Shown piece after piece: positions 1 to 10,200 of a stretch of 64,000 nucleotides of DNA. Both the position numbers and the translations under genes were made by a program. The number at the start of each line of letters is the position of its first letter. Within the stretch, counting starts at the first letter, position 1. The stretch comes from Urophycis tenuis (lineage: Eukaryota > Chordata > Actinopteri > Gadiformes > Phycidae): assembly GCA_036785325.1 (NCBI GenBank), contig JAXIVH010000002.1, positions 11,031,278 to 11,095,277 of the forward strand, given 5' to 3'. The notes below the pieces were generated by a model. It did no database searches and was not told the origin of the DNA. It saw only the letters and a program-made list of their open reading frames with translations.

Positions 1-3
1 TAA

Positions 4-660
4 GAATTATTTAATGGTGTATTTATTTATTTAATTTTGGCACTTTTAGTCCTCCATACACAACAGGAGCGTGCAACTGAAGCCACACTGCGAGTGGCAT
101 GGGTCTTAGGCAAGCACAAAAAACAATTCACTGACGCGGAAATCGTGAAGGAGTGCATGAATGAAGTAGCAATCGCTCTGTATGAGGGAACTCAAAAAGA
201 TGACATCATACAAAAAATAAATCAAATACCCCTCTCAGATTCCACTGCAGTAAGACGAACTGAAATCCTTGGTGAAGATTTGTTGAACCAAATGAAATTC
301 GCTGTTAAAAAGGCTAAATGCATTTCATTGGCTTTGAATGAATCCACAGACAACACAGATAATGCCCAACTTCTGGTGTTTGTCCGAATTTTTGATGAAG
401 AGAGGGGGGAATTCTTTGACGATATGTTAGGCCTCACAACCTTTCATGGGCATACAAGAGGGGATGACATTTATGAAGCAGTGATTGAGATGTTGAGAGA
501 CCGAGAGATAGACCTGAAGCATGTTGTTTCCATTGCCACTGATGGAGCCCCAAGTATGACTGGGAGAGAGAGGGGATTAGTGTCCCACTTAAAGGTTCAT
601 CACCCTGACCTCATTGCATACCATTCACTGTTCCGGACCCTGGACAGATTTGAAATTTAG
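4..660 (+). pseudogene. hAT-type transposase fragment (GTF2IRD2/ZBED-like)
   Basis: The frame is open from base 4 to the TAG at 658-660, about 218 codons, with no convincing ATG at its left end. The protein resembles the middle of hAT-type transposases and their domesticated relatives (GTF2IRD2, ZBED5, EPM2AIP1-like). It has a segment SLALNESTDNTDNAQLLVFV followed by VVSIATDGAPSMTGRERG, where the family carries the first catalytic aspartates. After LIAYHS the sequence leaves the family and soon ends, so the C-terminal half and dimerisation domain are missing. The N-terminal zinc finger would lie left of the window. It is most likely a dead fragment of a multicopy transposase gene. Family assignment is from memory of these proteins; exact family is uncertain. 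Confidence 0.6.
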
Positions 661-690
661 TGAGTGGACCTTTTGACTTTCTAATTGAGT

Positions 691-1427
691 ACCCCTGATG
701 TATAACAATTGAAATATGTGAAGAAAAAAACAAAAATGTAATAATCAGCTGTATATACAGAGCACCGGGCTCTAGTATTGAAGCATTCAAGGACTGGATA
801 GGGGAAATGTTTTCAAAAACTAATCAAAAAGTTGTTTTCATTTGTGGTGACTTTAATATTGACCTGCTCAATCCAAATAAGCACAAAATGACCGACGAAT
901 TCATCAATACAATGTATAGCATGAGTTTATATTCAAAAATCACCAGGCCTAGTAGAATCACATCCCATAGTGCCATTTTAATCGATAACATATTTACCAA
1001 TGATATAGAAAATATTACAATGAGCGGACTATTAATTAACGACATCAGTGACCACCTACCAGTGTTTACAGTTTATAACAGCAACTACCAGAAAAAACAG
1101 CCAGAGGGAAAACTAAAATATAGACGTGTGAGGACAGAGGAAACTATGAGTATGTTTAAGAATGATTTACTGGCACAAAATTGGGAAAGGGTATATACAG
1201 TAATGACAGTGATATTGATAGTGCATATGAAACTTTTTTAAGAATATTTACATCATTATATGATAAAAAATTGTCCAATAAAACGATACTACAGAAAACA
1301 AAAATACAAAGATCGACCATGGTTCACGAAGGGATTACAAAATGCCTGTAAAAAGAAAAATACACTATATAGAGAATTCATAAAACAAAGGACTATAGAG
1401 GCAGAAAAGAAATATAAAAACTATAAA
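691..1427 (+). pseudogene. LINE-A relic, 5' part: APE endonuclease and linker
   Basis: Translation from about 700 gives the second half of an APE-type endonuclease: a YRAPGSS motif, then VVFICGDFNIDLL (GDFN motif, about 831-869) and ISDHLPVF (SDH motif, about 1045-1068). These mark a LINE of the jockey/CR1/L2 group. The N-terminal half of the endonuclease is missing. The frame shifts near 1195 and shifts back near 1260, so the copy is decayed. The linker region (RPWFTKGLQNACKKK, about 1317-1361) runs on to ATAAA at 1427, where the Hero array is inserted. The reading continues at 14571 on the far side of the array, which shows that the two pieces were one element. Confidence 0.8.
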
Positions 1428-3506
1428 GTTCCAGGGTGTATCGAACACACTGGCGTGGTAACACAGCTGATCCGTGAGGCGCGGGAGAGCAGAGGTGATT
1501 TGGCAGTGCTGTGGCTAGACCTCACCAACGCTTACGGATCAATTCCACACAAGCTGGTGGAATTGTCCCTGGGTAGATACCACGTCCCGGAGAAGGTCCG
1601 CAATCTCATCCTCGACTACTATAACAACTTTAGTCTGAGGGTGTCCTCTGGCACTTCAACATCAGATTGGCATCGTCTGGAGAAAGGCATCATTACAGGC
1701 TGCACAATCTCTGTGTCCTTGTTTGCACTGGCCATGAACATGCTTGTGAAGTCTGCGGAGGTGGAGTGCAGAGGCCCTTTGTCCAGATCCGGCTCCCGGC
1801 AACCCCCAATTAGAGCATTTATGGATGATCTCACGGTGACCACAACATCAGTGCCTGGATGCAGATGGCTCCTTCAAGGCCTTGATCGACTCATTAGTTG
1901 GGCAAGAATGAGTTTCAAGCCCACTAAGTCCAGGTCCTTAGTCTTGAAGAAAGGAAAGGTAACCGACCGCTTCCGCTTCAGTCTGGGAGACACAAAAATT
2001 CCAACTGTGTCAGAAAAGCCTGTGAAGAGCTTGGGCAAGCTCTTCACCAGCGATCTGAAGGACACCGCTGCGCGTCAAGCTACCAGCGATAACCTCAACA
2101 CGTGGCTCTCAGCTGTGGACAAGTCAGGACTTCCTGGGAAGTTCAAAGCCTGGATCTATCAGCACGGCATCCTGCCTCGCCTCCTCTGGCCGCTGCTGAT
2201 GTATGAATTCCCAATGACCACCGTGGAGGCTTTTGAGAGGAAGATCAGCTCCTCCCTGCGCAGGTGGCTCAGCCTGCCACGGAGCCTAAGCAGCGTTGCT
2301 TTGTTTGGGCACAACACCAAGCTGCAGCTTCCTTTCAGCAGTCTAGCAGAGGAGTTCAAGGTTTCCCGGGCCAGGGAAGTCCTGCTCTACAGAGATTCAG
2401 CAGACGGAAAGGTAGCTTCAGCAGGTGTGGAGGTCAGAACAGGAAGGAAGTGGCGTGCCCAGGATGCGGTGGAGCGGGCAGAGGCAAGGCTGCGGCACAG
2501 CACCCTGGTGGGGACCGTGGCTACTGGTCGGGCTGGACTGGGTAGCAACCCAAAACCATGCTACGGCAGAGCCAGAGGAAGGGAGAGGCGAAAGCTTGTC
2601 CAGGAGGAGGTTCGCGCCGAGGTGGAGGAGGCTCGCTTCAGCAAATCGGTGGGCATGAGCAAGCAGGGAGCCTGGACCAAGTGGGAGCACGCAGTTGGCC
2701 GTAAGATCACCTGGACTGAACTCTGGAAGGCAGAGCCACACCAGTTTAAGTTCTTGGTCAAATCAATTTATGACGTCCTCCCGAGTCCTGCCAACCTGTT
2801 TACCTGGGGCCTAACAGACTCACCGGCTTGCCAGCTCTGTCAGAAAAGAGGTTCATTAGAACATATCCTCAGCAGTTGCTCTAAGGCCTTGGGAGATGGC
2901 AGGTATCGCTGGCGCCATGACCAGGTCCTGCGGGCAATAGCAGACACCATCTGCACTGGCATCAACACCAGTAAGCGGCAACACCCAACCAAGAGCACGA
3001 TCACCTTTGTCCGAACAGGGGAGAAACCTCAACCCTCCAAGAAAACCCAGGGGGGCCTGCTCACAACAGCAAGGGATTGGCAGCTCCTGGTTGACCTAGG
3101 CAGGCAGTTGCGATTCCCGGACATCATTGCAACCACGACACTCCGGCCAGACATGGTCTTGATGTCCGGAGCCAGCAAGCAGGTGGTGCTCCTTGAGCTA
3201 ACTGTCCCCTGGGAAGACAGAATGGAGGAAGCGCAGGAGAGGAAGAGTGCGAAGTACGCCGACCTTGTGGTTGAGTGTCGGAGGAATGGGTGGAAGGCCC
3301 GCTGCGAGCCTATTGAGGTGGGCTGCAGGGGTCTTGCAGGTAAGTCCCTACACCGGGTCCTGGGGCTCCTTGGGATCTGCGGACTGCATAGAAGAAGAGC
3401 CATCAAAAACATCCTGGAAGCAGCTGAGAAGGCTTCACGTTGGCTCTGGATGAAGAGGGGGGAGGCGTGGCGTAGTGCGCTACCTGGACACAAGTCGGGG
3501 GACTGA
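1260..3506 (+). pseudogene. Chimeric frame: LINE-A linker fused to truncated Hero-type RT/endonuclease
   Basis: This 748-codon frame begins in LINE-A (about 56 residues of its linker) and passes without a stop into the Hero-type reverse transcriptase at base 1428. From there it matches residues 482 to 1173 of the complete protein of the downstream units, almost without change. It keeps RT motif A (LDLTNAYGS), motif B (GCTISVSLF), the FMDD motif, the CCHC finger and the PD...E endonuclease. It lacks the N-terminal zinc finger and the start of RT. It is an accidental in-frame join at an insertion site, not a natural gene. One synonymous-scale A/G difference near 2731 separates it from the other units. 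Confidence 0.85.
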
Positions 3507-3626
3507 TCACCCCTGGCTGGGTCGCCCGGGTGAGGGTGTCTGATGAAGACCCGAAACACCCTATGACCCTGGGAGCATCACTGATGATGTGTCCAGGTTG
3601 CACCATGAGGTGTATTATAGTACTAA
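1428..3626 (+). mobile_element. R2/Hero-type LINE, array copy 1 (5'-truncated)
   Basis: Base 1428 matches base 5076 of the next unit, an offset of exactly 3648. This copy lacks the first 1449 bases of the unit and keeps the whole 3' end, ending in TAGTACTAA at 3618-3626. Loss of the 5' end is the usual result of incomplete target-primed reverse transcription. The left border lies against ATAAA of LINE-A. The same ATAAA is present at 14570-14574 after the last copy, so a short target duplication around it is possible. Confidence 0.9.
3533..3589 (+). ncRNA. Structured 3' UTR of the Hero-type LINE (recurs in every unit)
   Basis: The roughly 120-base 3' UTR can form two hairpins. Hairpin 1 pairs AGGGTGT (3533-3539) with ACACCCT (3556-3562). 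Hairpin 2 pairs CATCA (3576-3580) with TGATG (3585-3589) around a CTGA loop. A GGGTC just upstream can also pair with either of two GACCC segments. The divergent antisense copy keeps the same layout at 18258-18289 with GAGTGT/ACACTC, a paired change. In this superfamily the RT recognises its own 3' UTR RNA, so this is the likely recognition structure. That role is inferred. Confidence 0.6.
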
Positions 3627-6600
3627 CCCAGTATGGTAATGCCATTGACTTCCAGGAAGAGACTGGATGACAACCCCGAAAGTGTGGTGACAACTGGAGA
3701 GACAGTCGACAGCCCGGAAAGACGGCAACCGGGGCAGGGAGGGGTAGCATCCCAAGCTGCAGCTCTCGCAAGGGAGCACCCAAACATCGCTACGAAGAAC
3801 CCTAAAGAGACATACCCCCAGGGGCGCCCGAGAGGGGGGGAGAATGAGCGCCCCGAACGGACGGATTTTCTGGAAACGACCCCTGCGAATGGACTTTTGA
3901 CTACGAGTGCAGTCTGCAAATGTGGCAAGGTCTGCAAAAACCCGACAGGTCTAAAGATACATCAGACCAAGATGGGATGCCTAAGGAAACCTGTGGCGCA
4001 ACGCACAGTGCCAGTACCCTGTACGGCACCTGATGAGACGGAGGAGGATCCAGGCCCGGACGCTCACCACAGTGCCCAGAACCTCCAAGCACCACAGGCG
4101 CAACCCCAAAGCAGACCGTCAGAGCATCGTCGGATATTGTGGCCCGCTGCCAACAAGGAGTCAGAGTGGCAACAGTTTGATGAAGATGTTGATACAGCCC
4201 TGGAAGCAGCCAAGGGTGATGTGGACCAGAGGCTCAAGACAATGAGCACGTTCATAATAAGCATTGCATCAGACAGGTTTGGCATCAAGGAACAACGCGC
4301 CACCAAGACTACAACTGCAGCACCATTTCCAAATCGGCGAGAGATCAGGATTTCCCAGCTCAGACAAGAGCTGAGGGTACTCAGGAGCCAGTACAGGAAG
4401 GCAGGCGATGATGAGAAGGCAGCCTTAGCAGAACTGAGGGGTGTGGTAAGGGGAAGGCTACTCACCCTTCGACGTGCCGAGTGGCACAGGAAGAAAGGCA
4501 AGGAGAAGGCCCGCAAGCGCAGCGCCTTCATTGCAAATCCATTTGGATTCACAAAGAAGCTGCTGGGAGAGAAACGCAGTGGTCAGCTCTCATGTCCGGA
4601 GGAGGACATCAACCGCCACATCAGGAACACCTACAGCGACGGCATGAGAGAGCAAGACCTTGGCCACTGCGCGGCCCTCATATGCCCACCAGAACCCTGC
4701 ACCCTGTTTAACATCAGCGAACCCACCCTGAAGGAAGTTAAAGAGGTCATCAAATCTGCCCGAACAGCATCAGCACCAGGCCCAAGTGGAGTCCCTTACA
4801 AGGTCTTCAAGCAGTGTCCCCGTCTGTTGGAGCGTCTGTGGAAGATCTTCAGAGTGATCTGGAGAAGAGGGAAGGTACCTCAGCAGTGGAGGTACGCAGA
4901 GGGAGTATGGATTCCCAAGGAGGAGAATGCAAAGAACATCGAGCAGTTCAGGACAATCTCCCTCCTTAGTGTTGAGTGCAAGACCTTCTTCAAGATTGTT
5001 TCCAATCGCCTCATGGGATTTCTCCTGAAGAACACCTATATTGACACCTCGGTGCAGAAGGGAGGAGTCCCAGGAGTTCCAGGGTGTATCGAACACACTG
5101 GCGTGGTAACACAGCTGATCCGTGAGGCGCGGGAGAGCAGAGGTGATTTGGCAGTGCTGTGGCTAGACCTCACCAACGCTTACGGATCAATTCCACACAA
5201 GCTGGTGGAATTGTCCCTGGGTAGATACCACGTCCCGGAGAAGGTCCGCAATCTCATCCTCGACTACTATAACAACTTTAGTCTGAGGGTGTCCTCTGGC
5301 ACTTCAACATCAGATTGGCATCGTCTGGAGAAAGGCATCATTACAGGCTGCACAATCTCTGTGTCCTTGTTTGCACTGGCCATGAACATGCTTGTGAAGT
5401 CTGCGGAGGTGGAGTGCAGAGGCCCTTTGTCCAGATCCGGCTCCCGGCAACCCCCAATTAGAGCATTTATGGATGATCTCACGGTGACCACAACATCAGT
5501 GCCTGGATGCAGATGGCTCCTTCAAGGCCTTGATCGACTCATTAGTTGGGCAAGAATGAGTTTCAAGCCCACTAAGTCCAGGTCCTTAGTCTTGAAGAAA
5601 GGAAAGGTAACCGACCGCTTCCGCTTCAGTCTGGGAGACACAAAAATTCCAACTGTGTCAGAAAAGCCTGTGAAGAGCTTGGGCAAGCTCTTCACCAGCG
5701 ATCTGAAGGACACCGCTGCGCGTCAAGCTACCAGCGATAACCTCAACACGTGGCTCTCAGCTGTGGACAAGTCAGGACTTCCTGGGAAGTTCAAAGCCTG
5801 GATCTATCAGCACGGCATCCTGCCTCGCCTCCTCTGGCCGCTGCTGATGTATGAATTCCCAATGACCACCGTGGAGGCTTTTGAGAGGAAGATCAGCTCC
5901 TCCCTGCGCAGGTGGCTCAGCCTGCCACGGAGCCTAAGCAGCGTTGCTTTGTTTGGGCACAACACCAAGCTGCAGCTTCCTTTCAGCAGTCTAGCAGAGG
6001 AGTTCAAGGTTTCCCGGGCCAGGGAAGTCCTGCTCTACAGAGATTCAGCAGACGGAAAGGTAGCTTCAGCAGGTGTGGAGGTCAGAACAGGAAGGAAGTG
6101 GCGTGCCCAGGATGCGGTGGAGCGGGCAGAGGCAAGGCTGCGGCACAGCACCCTGGTGGGGACCGTGGCTACTGGTCGGGCTGGACTGGGTAGCAACCCA
6201 AAACCATGCTACGGCAGAGCCAGAGGAAGGGAGAGGCGAAAGCTTGTCCAGGAGGAGGTTCGCGCCGAGGTGGAGGAGGCTCGCTTCAGCAAATCGGTGG
6301 GCATGAGCAAGCAGGGAGCCTGGACCAAGTGGGAGCACGCAGTTGGCCGTAAGATCACCTGGACTGAACTCTGGAAGGCGGAGCCACACCAGTTTAAGTT
6401 CTTGGTCAAATCAATTTATGACGTCCTCCCGAGTCCTGCCAACCTGTTTACCTGGGGCCTAACAGACTCACCGGCTTGCCAGCTCTGTCAGAAAAGAGGT
6501 TCATTAGAACATATCCTCAGCAGTTGCTCTAAGGCCTTGGGAGATGGCAGGTATCGCTGGCGCCATGACCAGGTCCTGCGGGCAATAGCAGACACCATCT

Positions 6601-7274
6601 GCACTGGCATCAACACCAGTAAGCGGCAACACCCAACCAAGAGCACGATCACCTTTGTCCGAACAGGGGAGAAACCTCAACCCTCCAAGAAAACCCAGGG
6701 GGGCCTGCTCACAACAGCAAGGGATTGGCAGCTCCTGGTTGACCTAGGCAGGCAGTTGCGATTCCCGGACATCATTGCAACCACGACACTCCGGCCAGAC
6801 ATGGTCTTGATGTCCGGAGCCAGCAAGCAGGTGGTGCTCCTTGAGCTAACTGTCCCCTGGGAAGACAGAATGGAGGAAGCGCAGGAGAGGAAGAGTGCGA
6901 AGTACGCCGACCTTGTGGTTGAGTGTCGGAGGAATGGGTGGAAGGCCCGCTGCGAGCCTATTGAGGTGGGCTGCAGGGGTCTTGCAGGTAAGTCCCTACA
7001 CCGGGTCCTGGGGCTCCTTGGGATCTGCGGACTGCATAGAAGAAGAGCCATCAAAAACATCCTGGAAGCAGCTGAGAAGGCTTCACGTTGGCTCTGGATG
7101 AAGAGGGGGGAGGCGTGGCGTAGTGCGCTACCTGGACACAAGTCGGGGGACTGATCACCCCTGGCTGGGTCGCCCGGGTGAGGGTGTCTGATGAAGACCC
7201 GAAACACCCTATGACCCTGGGAGCATCACTGATGATGTGTCCAGGTTGCACCATGAGGTGTATTATAGTACTAA
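3627..7274 (+). mobile_element. R2/Hero-type LINE, array unit 2 (full 3648-bp unit)
   Basis: This is the first full unit of the tandem array. It starts with CCCAGT directly after the TACTAA end of copy 1 and ends with the same TACTAA at 7274. Only six bases precede the ATG, so there is essentially no 5' UTR of its own. An in-frame TAA at 3624-3626 closes the frame upstream, so translation cannot read through from the previous unit. The following units start at exactly +3648 and +7296. Confidence 0.92.
3633..7154 (+). CDS. R2/Hero-type retrotransposon polyprotein (RT plus restriction-like endonuclease)
   Basis: The 1173-residue protein would copy its own RNA into nicked target DNA in the nucleus. 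In order it has a low-complexity N-terminus; a Cys/His finger (CKCGKVCKNPTG...H...C, about residues 93-114); a basic region; reverse transcriptase from about 370 with motif A LDLTNAYGSIPH (about 508), motif B GCTISVSLFALAMNM (about 575) and catalytic FMDD (about 611); a thumb region; a CCHC finger C-x2-C-x7-H-x4-C (about 948-965); and a PD-(D/E)xK nuclease (RPDMVL...LELTVPWEDR, about 1053-1077). This order is typical of R2-superfamily LINEs. The LTNAYGSIPHKLVEL wording fits the Hero-like group of fish and marine invertebrates. The length is near that of R2 proteins (about 1,100), so it looks complete. The ATG at 3633 is the first possible start after the in-frame stop. Confidence 0.9.
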   Translation: MVMPLTSRKRLDDNPESVVTTGETVDSPERRQPGQGGVASQAAALAREHPNIATKNPKETYPQGRPRGGENERPERTDFLETTPANGLLTTSAVCKCGKVCKNPTGLKIHQTKMGCLRKPVAQRTVPVPCTAPDETEEDPGPDAHHSAQNLQAPQAQPQSRPSEHRRILWPAANKESEWQQFDEDVDTALEAAKGDVDQRLKTMSTFIISIASDRFGIKEQRATKTTTAAPFPNRREIRISQLRQELRVLRSQYRKAGDDEKAALAELRGVVRGRLLTLRRAEWHRKKGKEKARKRSAFIANPFGFTKKLLGEKRSGQLSCPEEDINRHIRNTYSDGMREQDLGHCAALICPPEPCTLFNISEPTLKEVKEVIKSARTASAPGPSGVPYKVFKQCPRLLERLWKIFRVIWRRGKVPQQWRYAEGVWIPKEENAKNIEQFRTISLLSVECKTFFKIVSNRLMGFLLKNTYIDTSVQKGGVPGVPGCIEHTGVVTQLIREARESRGDLAVLWLDLTNAYGSIPHKLVELSLGRYHVPEKVRNLILDYYNNFSLRVSSGTSTSDWHRLEKGIITGCTISVSLFALAMNMLVKSAEVECRGPLSRSGSRQPPIRAFMDDLTVTTTSVPGCRWLLQGLDRLISWARMSFKPTKSRSLVLKKGKVTDRFRFSLGDTKIPTVSEKPVKSLGKLFTSDLKDTAARQATSDNLNTWLSAVDKSGLPGKFKAWIYQHGILPRLLWPLLMYEFPMTTVEAFERKISSSLRRWLSLPRSLSSVALFGHNTKLQLPFSSLAEEFKVSRAREVLLYRDSADGKVASAGVEVRTGRKWRAQDAVERAEARLRHSTLVGTVATGRAGLGSNPKPCYGRARGRERRKLVQEEVRAEVEEARFSKSVGMSKQGAWTKWEHAVGRKITWTELWKAEPHQFKFLVKSIYDVLPSPANLFTWGLTDSPACQLCQKRGSLEHILSSCSKALGDGRYRWRHDQVLRAIADTICTGINTSKRQHPTKSTITFVRTGEKPQPSKKTQGGLLTTARDWQLLVDLGRQLRFPDIIATTTLRPDMVLMSGASKQVVLLELTVPWEDRMEEAQERKSAKYADLVVECRRNGWKARCEPIEVGCRGLAGKSLHRVLGLLGICGLHRRRAIKNILEAAEKASRWLWMKRGEAWRSALPGHKSGD

Positions 7275-10200
7275 CCCAGTATGGTAATGCCATTGACTTC
7301 CAGGAAGAGACTGGATGACAACCCCGAAAGTGTGGTGACAACTGGAGAGACAGTCGACAGCCCGGAAAGACGGCAACCGGGGCAGGGAGGGGTAGCATCC
7401 CAAGCTGCAGCTCTCGCAAGGGAGCACCCAAACATCGCTACGAAGAACCCTAAAGAGACATACCCCCAGGGGCGCCCGAGAGGGGGGGAGAATGAGCGCC
7501 CCGAACGGACGGATTTTCTGGAAACGACCCCTGCGAATGGACTTTTGACTACGAGTGCAGTCTGCAAATGTGGCAAGGTCTGCAAAAACCCGACAGGTCT
7601 AAAGATACATCAGACCAAGATGGGATGCCTAAGGAAACCTGTGGCGCAACGCACAGTGCCAGTACCCTGTACGGCACCTGATGAGACGGAGGAGGATCCA
7701 GGCCCGGACGCTCACCACAGTGCCCAGAACCTCCAAGCACCACAGGCGCAACCCCAAAGCAGACCGTCAGAGCATCGTCGGATATTGTGGCCCGCTGCCA
7801 ACAAGGAGTCAGAGTGGCAACAGTTTGATGAAGATGTTGATACAGCCCTGGAAGCAGCCAAGGGTGATGTGGACCAGAGGCTCAAGACAATGAGCACGTT
7901 CATAATAAGCATTGCATCAGACAGGTTTGGCATCAAGGAACAACGCGCCACCAAGACTACAACTGCAGCACCATTTCCAAATCGGCGAGAGATCAGGATT
8001 TCCCAGCTCAGACAAGAGCTGAGGGTACTCAGGAGCCAGTACAGGAAGGCAGGCGATGATGAGAAGGCAGCCTTAGCAGAACTGAGGGGTGTGGTAAGGG
8101 GAAGGCTACTCACCCTTCGACGTGCCGAGTGGCACAGGAAGAAAGGCAAGGAGAAGGCCCGCAAGCGCAGCGCCTTCATTGCAAATCCATTTGGATTCAC
8201 AAAGAAGCTGCTGGGAGAGAAACGCAGTGGTCAGCTCTCATGTCCGGAGGAGGACATCAACCGCCACATCAGGAACACCTACAGCGACGGCATGAGAGAG
8301 CAAGACCTTGGCCACTGCGCGGCCCTCATATGCCCACCAGAACCCTGCACCCTGTTTAACATCAGCGAACCCACCCTGAAGGAAGTTAAAGAGGTCATCA
8401 AATCTGCCCGAACAGCATCAGCACCAGGCCCAAGTGGAGTCCCTTACAAGGTCTTCAAGCAGTGTCCCCGTCTGTTGGAGCGTCTGTGGAAGATCTTCAG
8501 AGTGATCTGGAGAAGAGGGAAGGTACCTCAGCAGTGGAGGTACGCAGAGGGAGTATGGATTCCCAAGGAGGAGAATGCAAAGAACATCGAGCAGTTCAGG
8601 ACAATCTCCCTCCTTAGTGTTGAGTGCAAGACCTTCTTCAAGATTGTTTCCAATCGCCTCATGGGATTTCTCCTGAAGAACACCTATATTGACACCTCGG
8701 TGCAGAAGGGAGGAGTCCCAGGAGTTCCAGGGTGTATCGAACACACTGGCGTGGTAACACAGCTGATCCGTGAGGCGCGGGAGAGCAGAGGTGATTTGGC
8801 AGTGCTGTGGCTAGACCTCACCAACGCTTACGGATCAATTCCACACAAGCTGGTGGAATTGTCCCTGGGTAGATACCACGTCCCGGAGAAGGTCCGCAAT
8901 CTCATCCTCGACTACTATAACAACTTTAGTCTGAGGGTGTCCTCTGGCACTTCAACATCAGATTGGCATCGTCTGGAGAAAGGCATCATTACAGGCTGCA
9001 CAATCTCTGTGTCCTTGTTTGCACTGGCCATGAACATGCTTGTGAAGTCTGCGGAGGTGGAGTGCAGAGGCCCTTTGTCCAGATCCGGCTCCCGGCAACC
9101 CCCAATTAGAGCATTTATGGATGATCTCACGGTGACCACAACATCAGTGCCTGGATGCAGATGGCTCCTTCAAGGCCTTGATCGACTCATTAGTTGGGCA
9201 AGAATGAGTTTCAAGCCCACTAAGTCCAGGTCCTTAGTCTTGAAGAAAGGAAAGGTAACCGACCGCTTCCGCTTCAGTCTGGGAGACACAAAAATTCCAA
9301 CTGTGTCAGAAAAGCCTGTGAAGAGCTTGGGCAAGCTCTTCACCAGCGATCTGAAGGACACCGCTGCGCGTCAAGCTACCAGCGATAACCTCAACACGTG
9401 GCTCTCAGCTGTGGACAAGTCAGGACTTCCTGGGAAGTTCAAAGCCTGGATCTATCAGCACGGCATCCTGCCTCGCCTCCTCTGGCCGCTGCTGATGTAT
9501 GAATTCCCAATGACCACCGTGGAGGCTTTTGAGAGGAAGATCAGCTCCTCCCTGCGCAGGTGGCTCAGCCTGCCACGGAGCCTAAGCAGCGTTGCTTTGT
9601 TTGGGCACAACACCAAGCTGCAGCTTCCTTTCAGCAGTCTAGCAGAGGAGTTCAAGGTTTCCCGGGCCAGGGAAGTCCTGCTCTACAGAGATTCAGCAGA
9701 CGGAAAGGTAGCTTCAGCAGGTGTGGAGGTCAGAACAGGAAGGAAGTGGCGTGCCCAGGATGCGGTGGAGCGGGCAGAGGCAAGGCTGCGGCACAGCACC
9801 CTGGTGGGGACCGTGGCTACTGGTCGGGCTGGACTGGGTAGCAACCCAAAACCATGCTACGGCAGAGCCAGAGGAAGGGAGAGGCGAAAGCTTGTCCAGG
9901 AGGAGGTTCGCGCCGAGGTGGAGGAGGCTCGCTTCAGCAAATCGGTGGGCATGAGCAAGCAGGGAGCCTGGACCAAGTGGGAGCACGCAGTTGGCCGTAA
10001 GATCACCTGGACTGAACTCTGGAAGGCGGAGCCACACCAGTTTAAGTTCTTGGTCAAATCAATTTATGACGTCCTCCCGAGTCCTGCCAACCTGTTTACC
10101 TGGGGCCTAACAGACTCACCGGCTTGCCAGCTCTGTCAGAAAAGAGGTTCATTAGAACATATCCTCAGCAGTTGCTCTAAGGCCTTGGGAGATGGCAGGT

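Noticed and set aside
37..660. Intact host gene
   Set aside because: The frame lacks an ATG, starts and ends inside the transposase family and has no C-terminal domain; it is a fragment.
3029..3559. 176-codon minus-strand frame repeated in each unit
   Set aside because: It is an antisense shadow of the nuclease region in the GC-rich Hero frame; it repeats only because the unit repeats.
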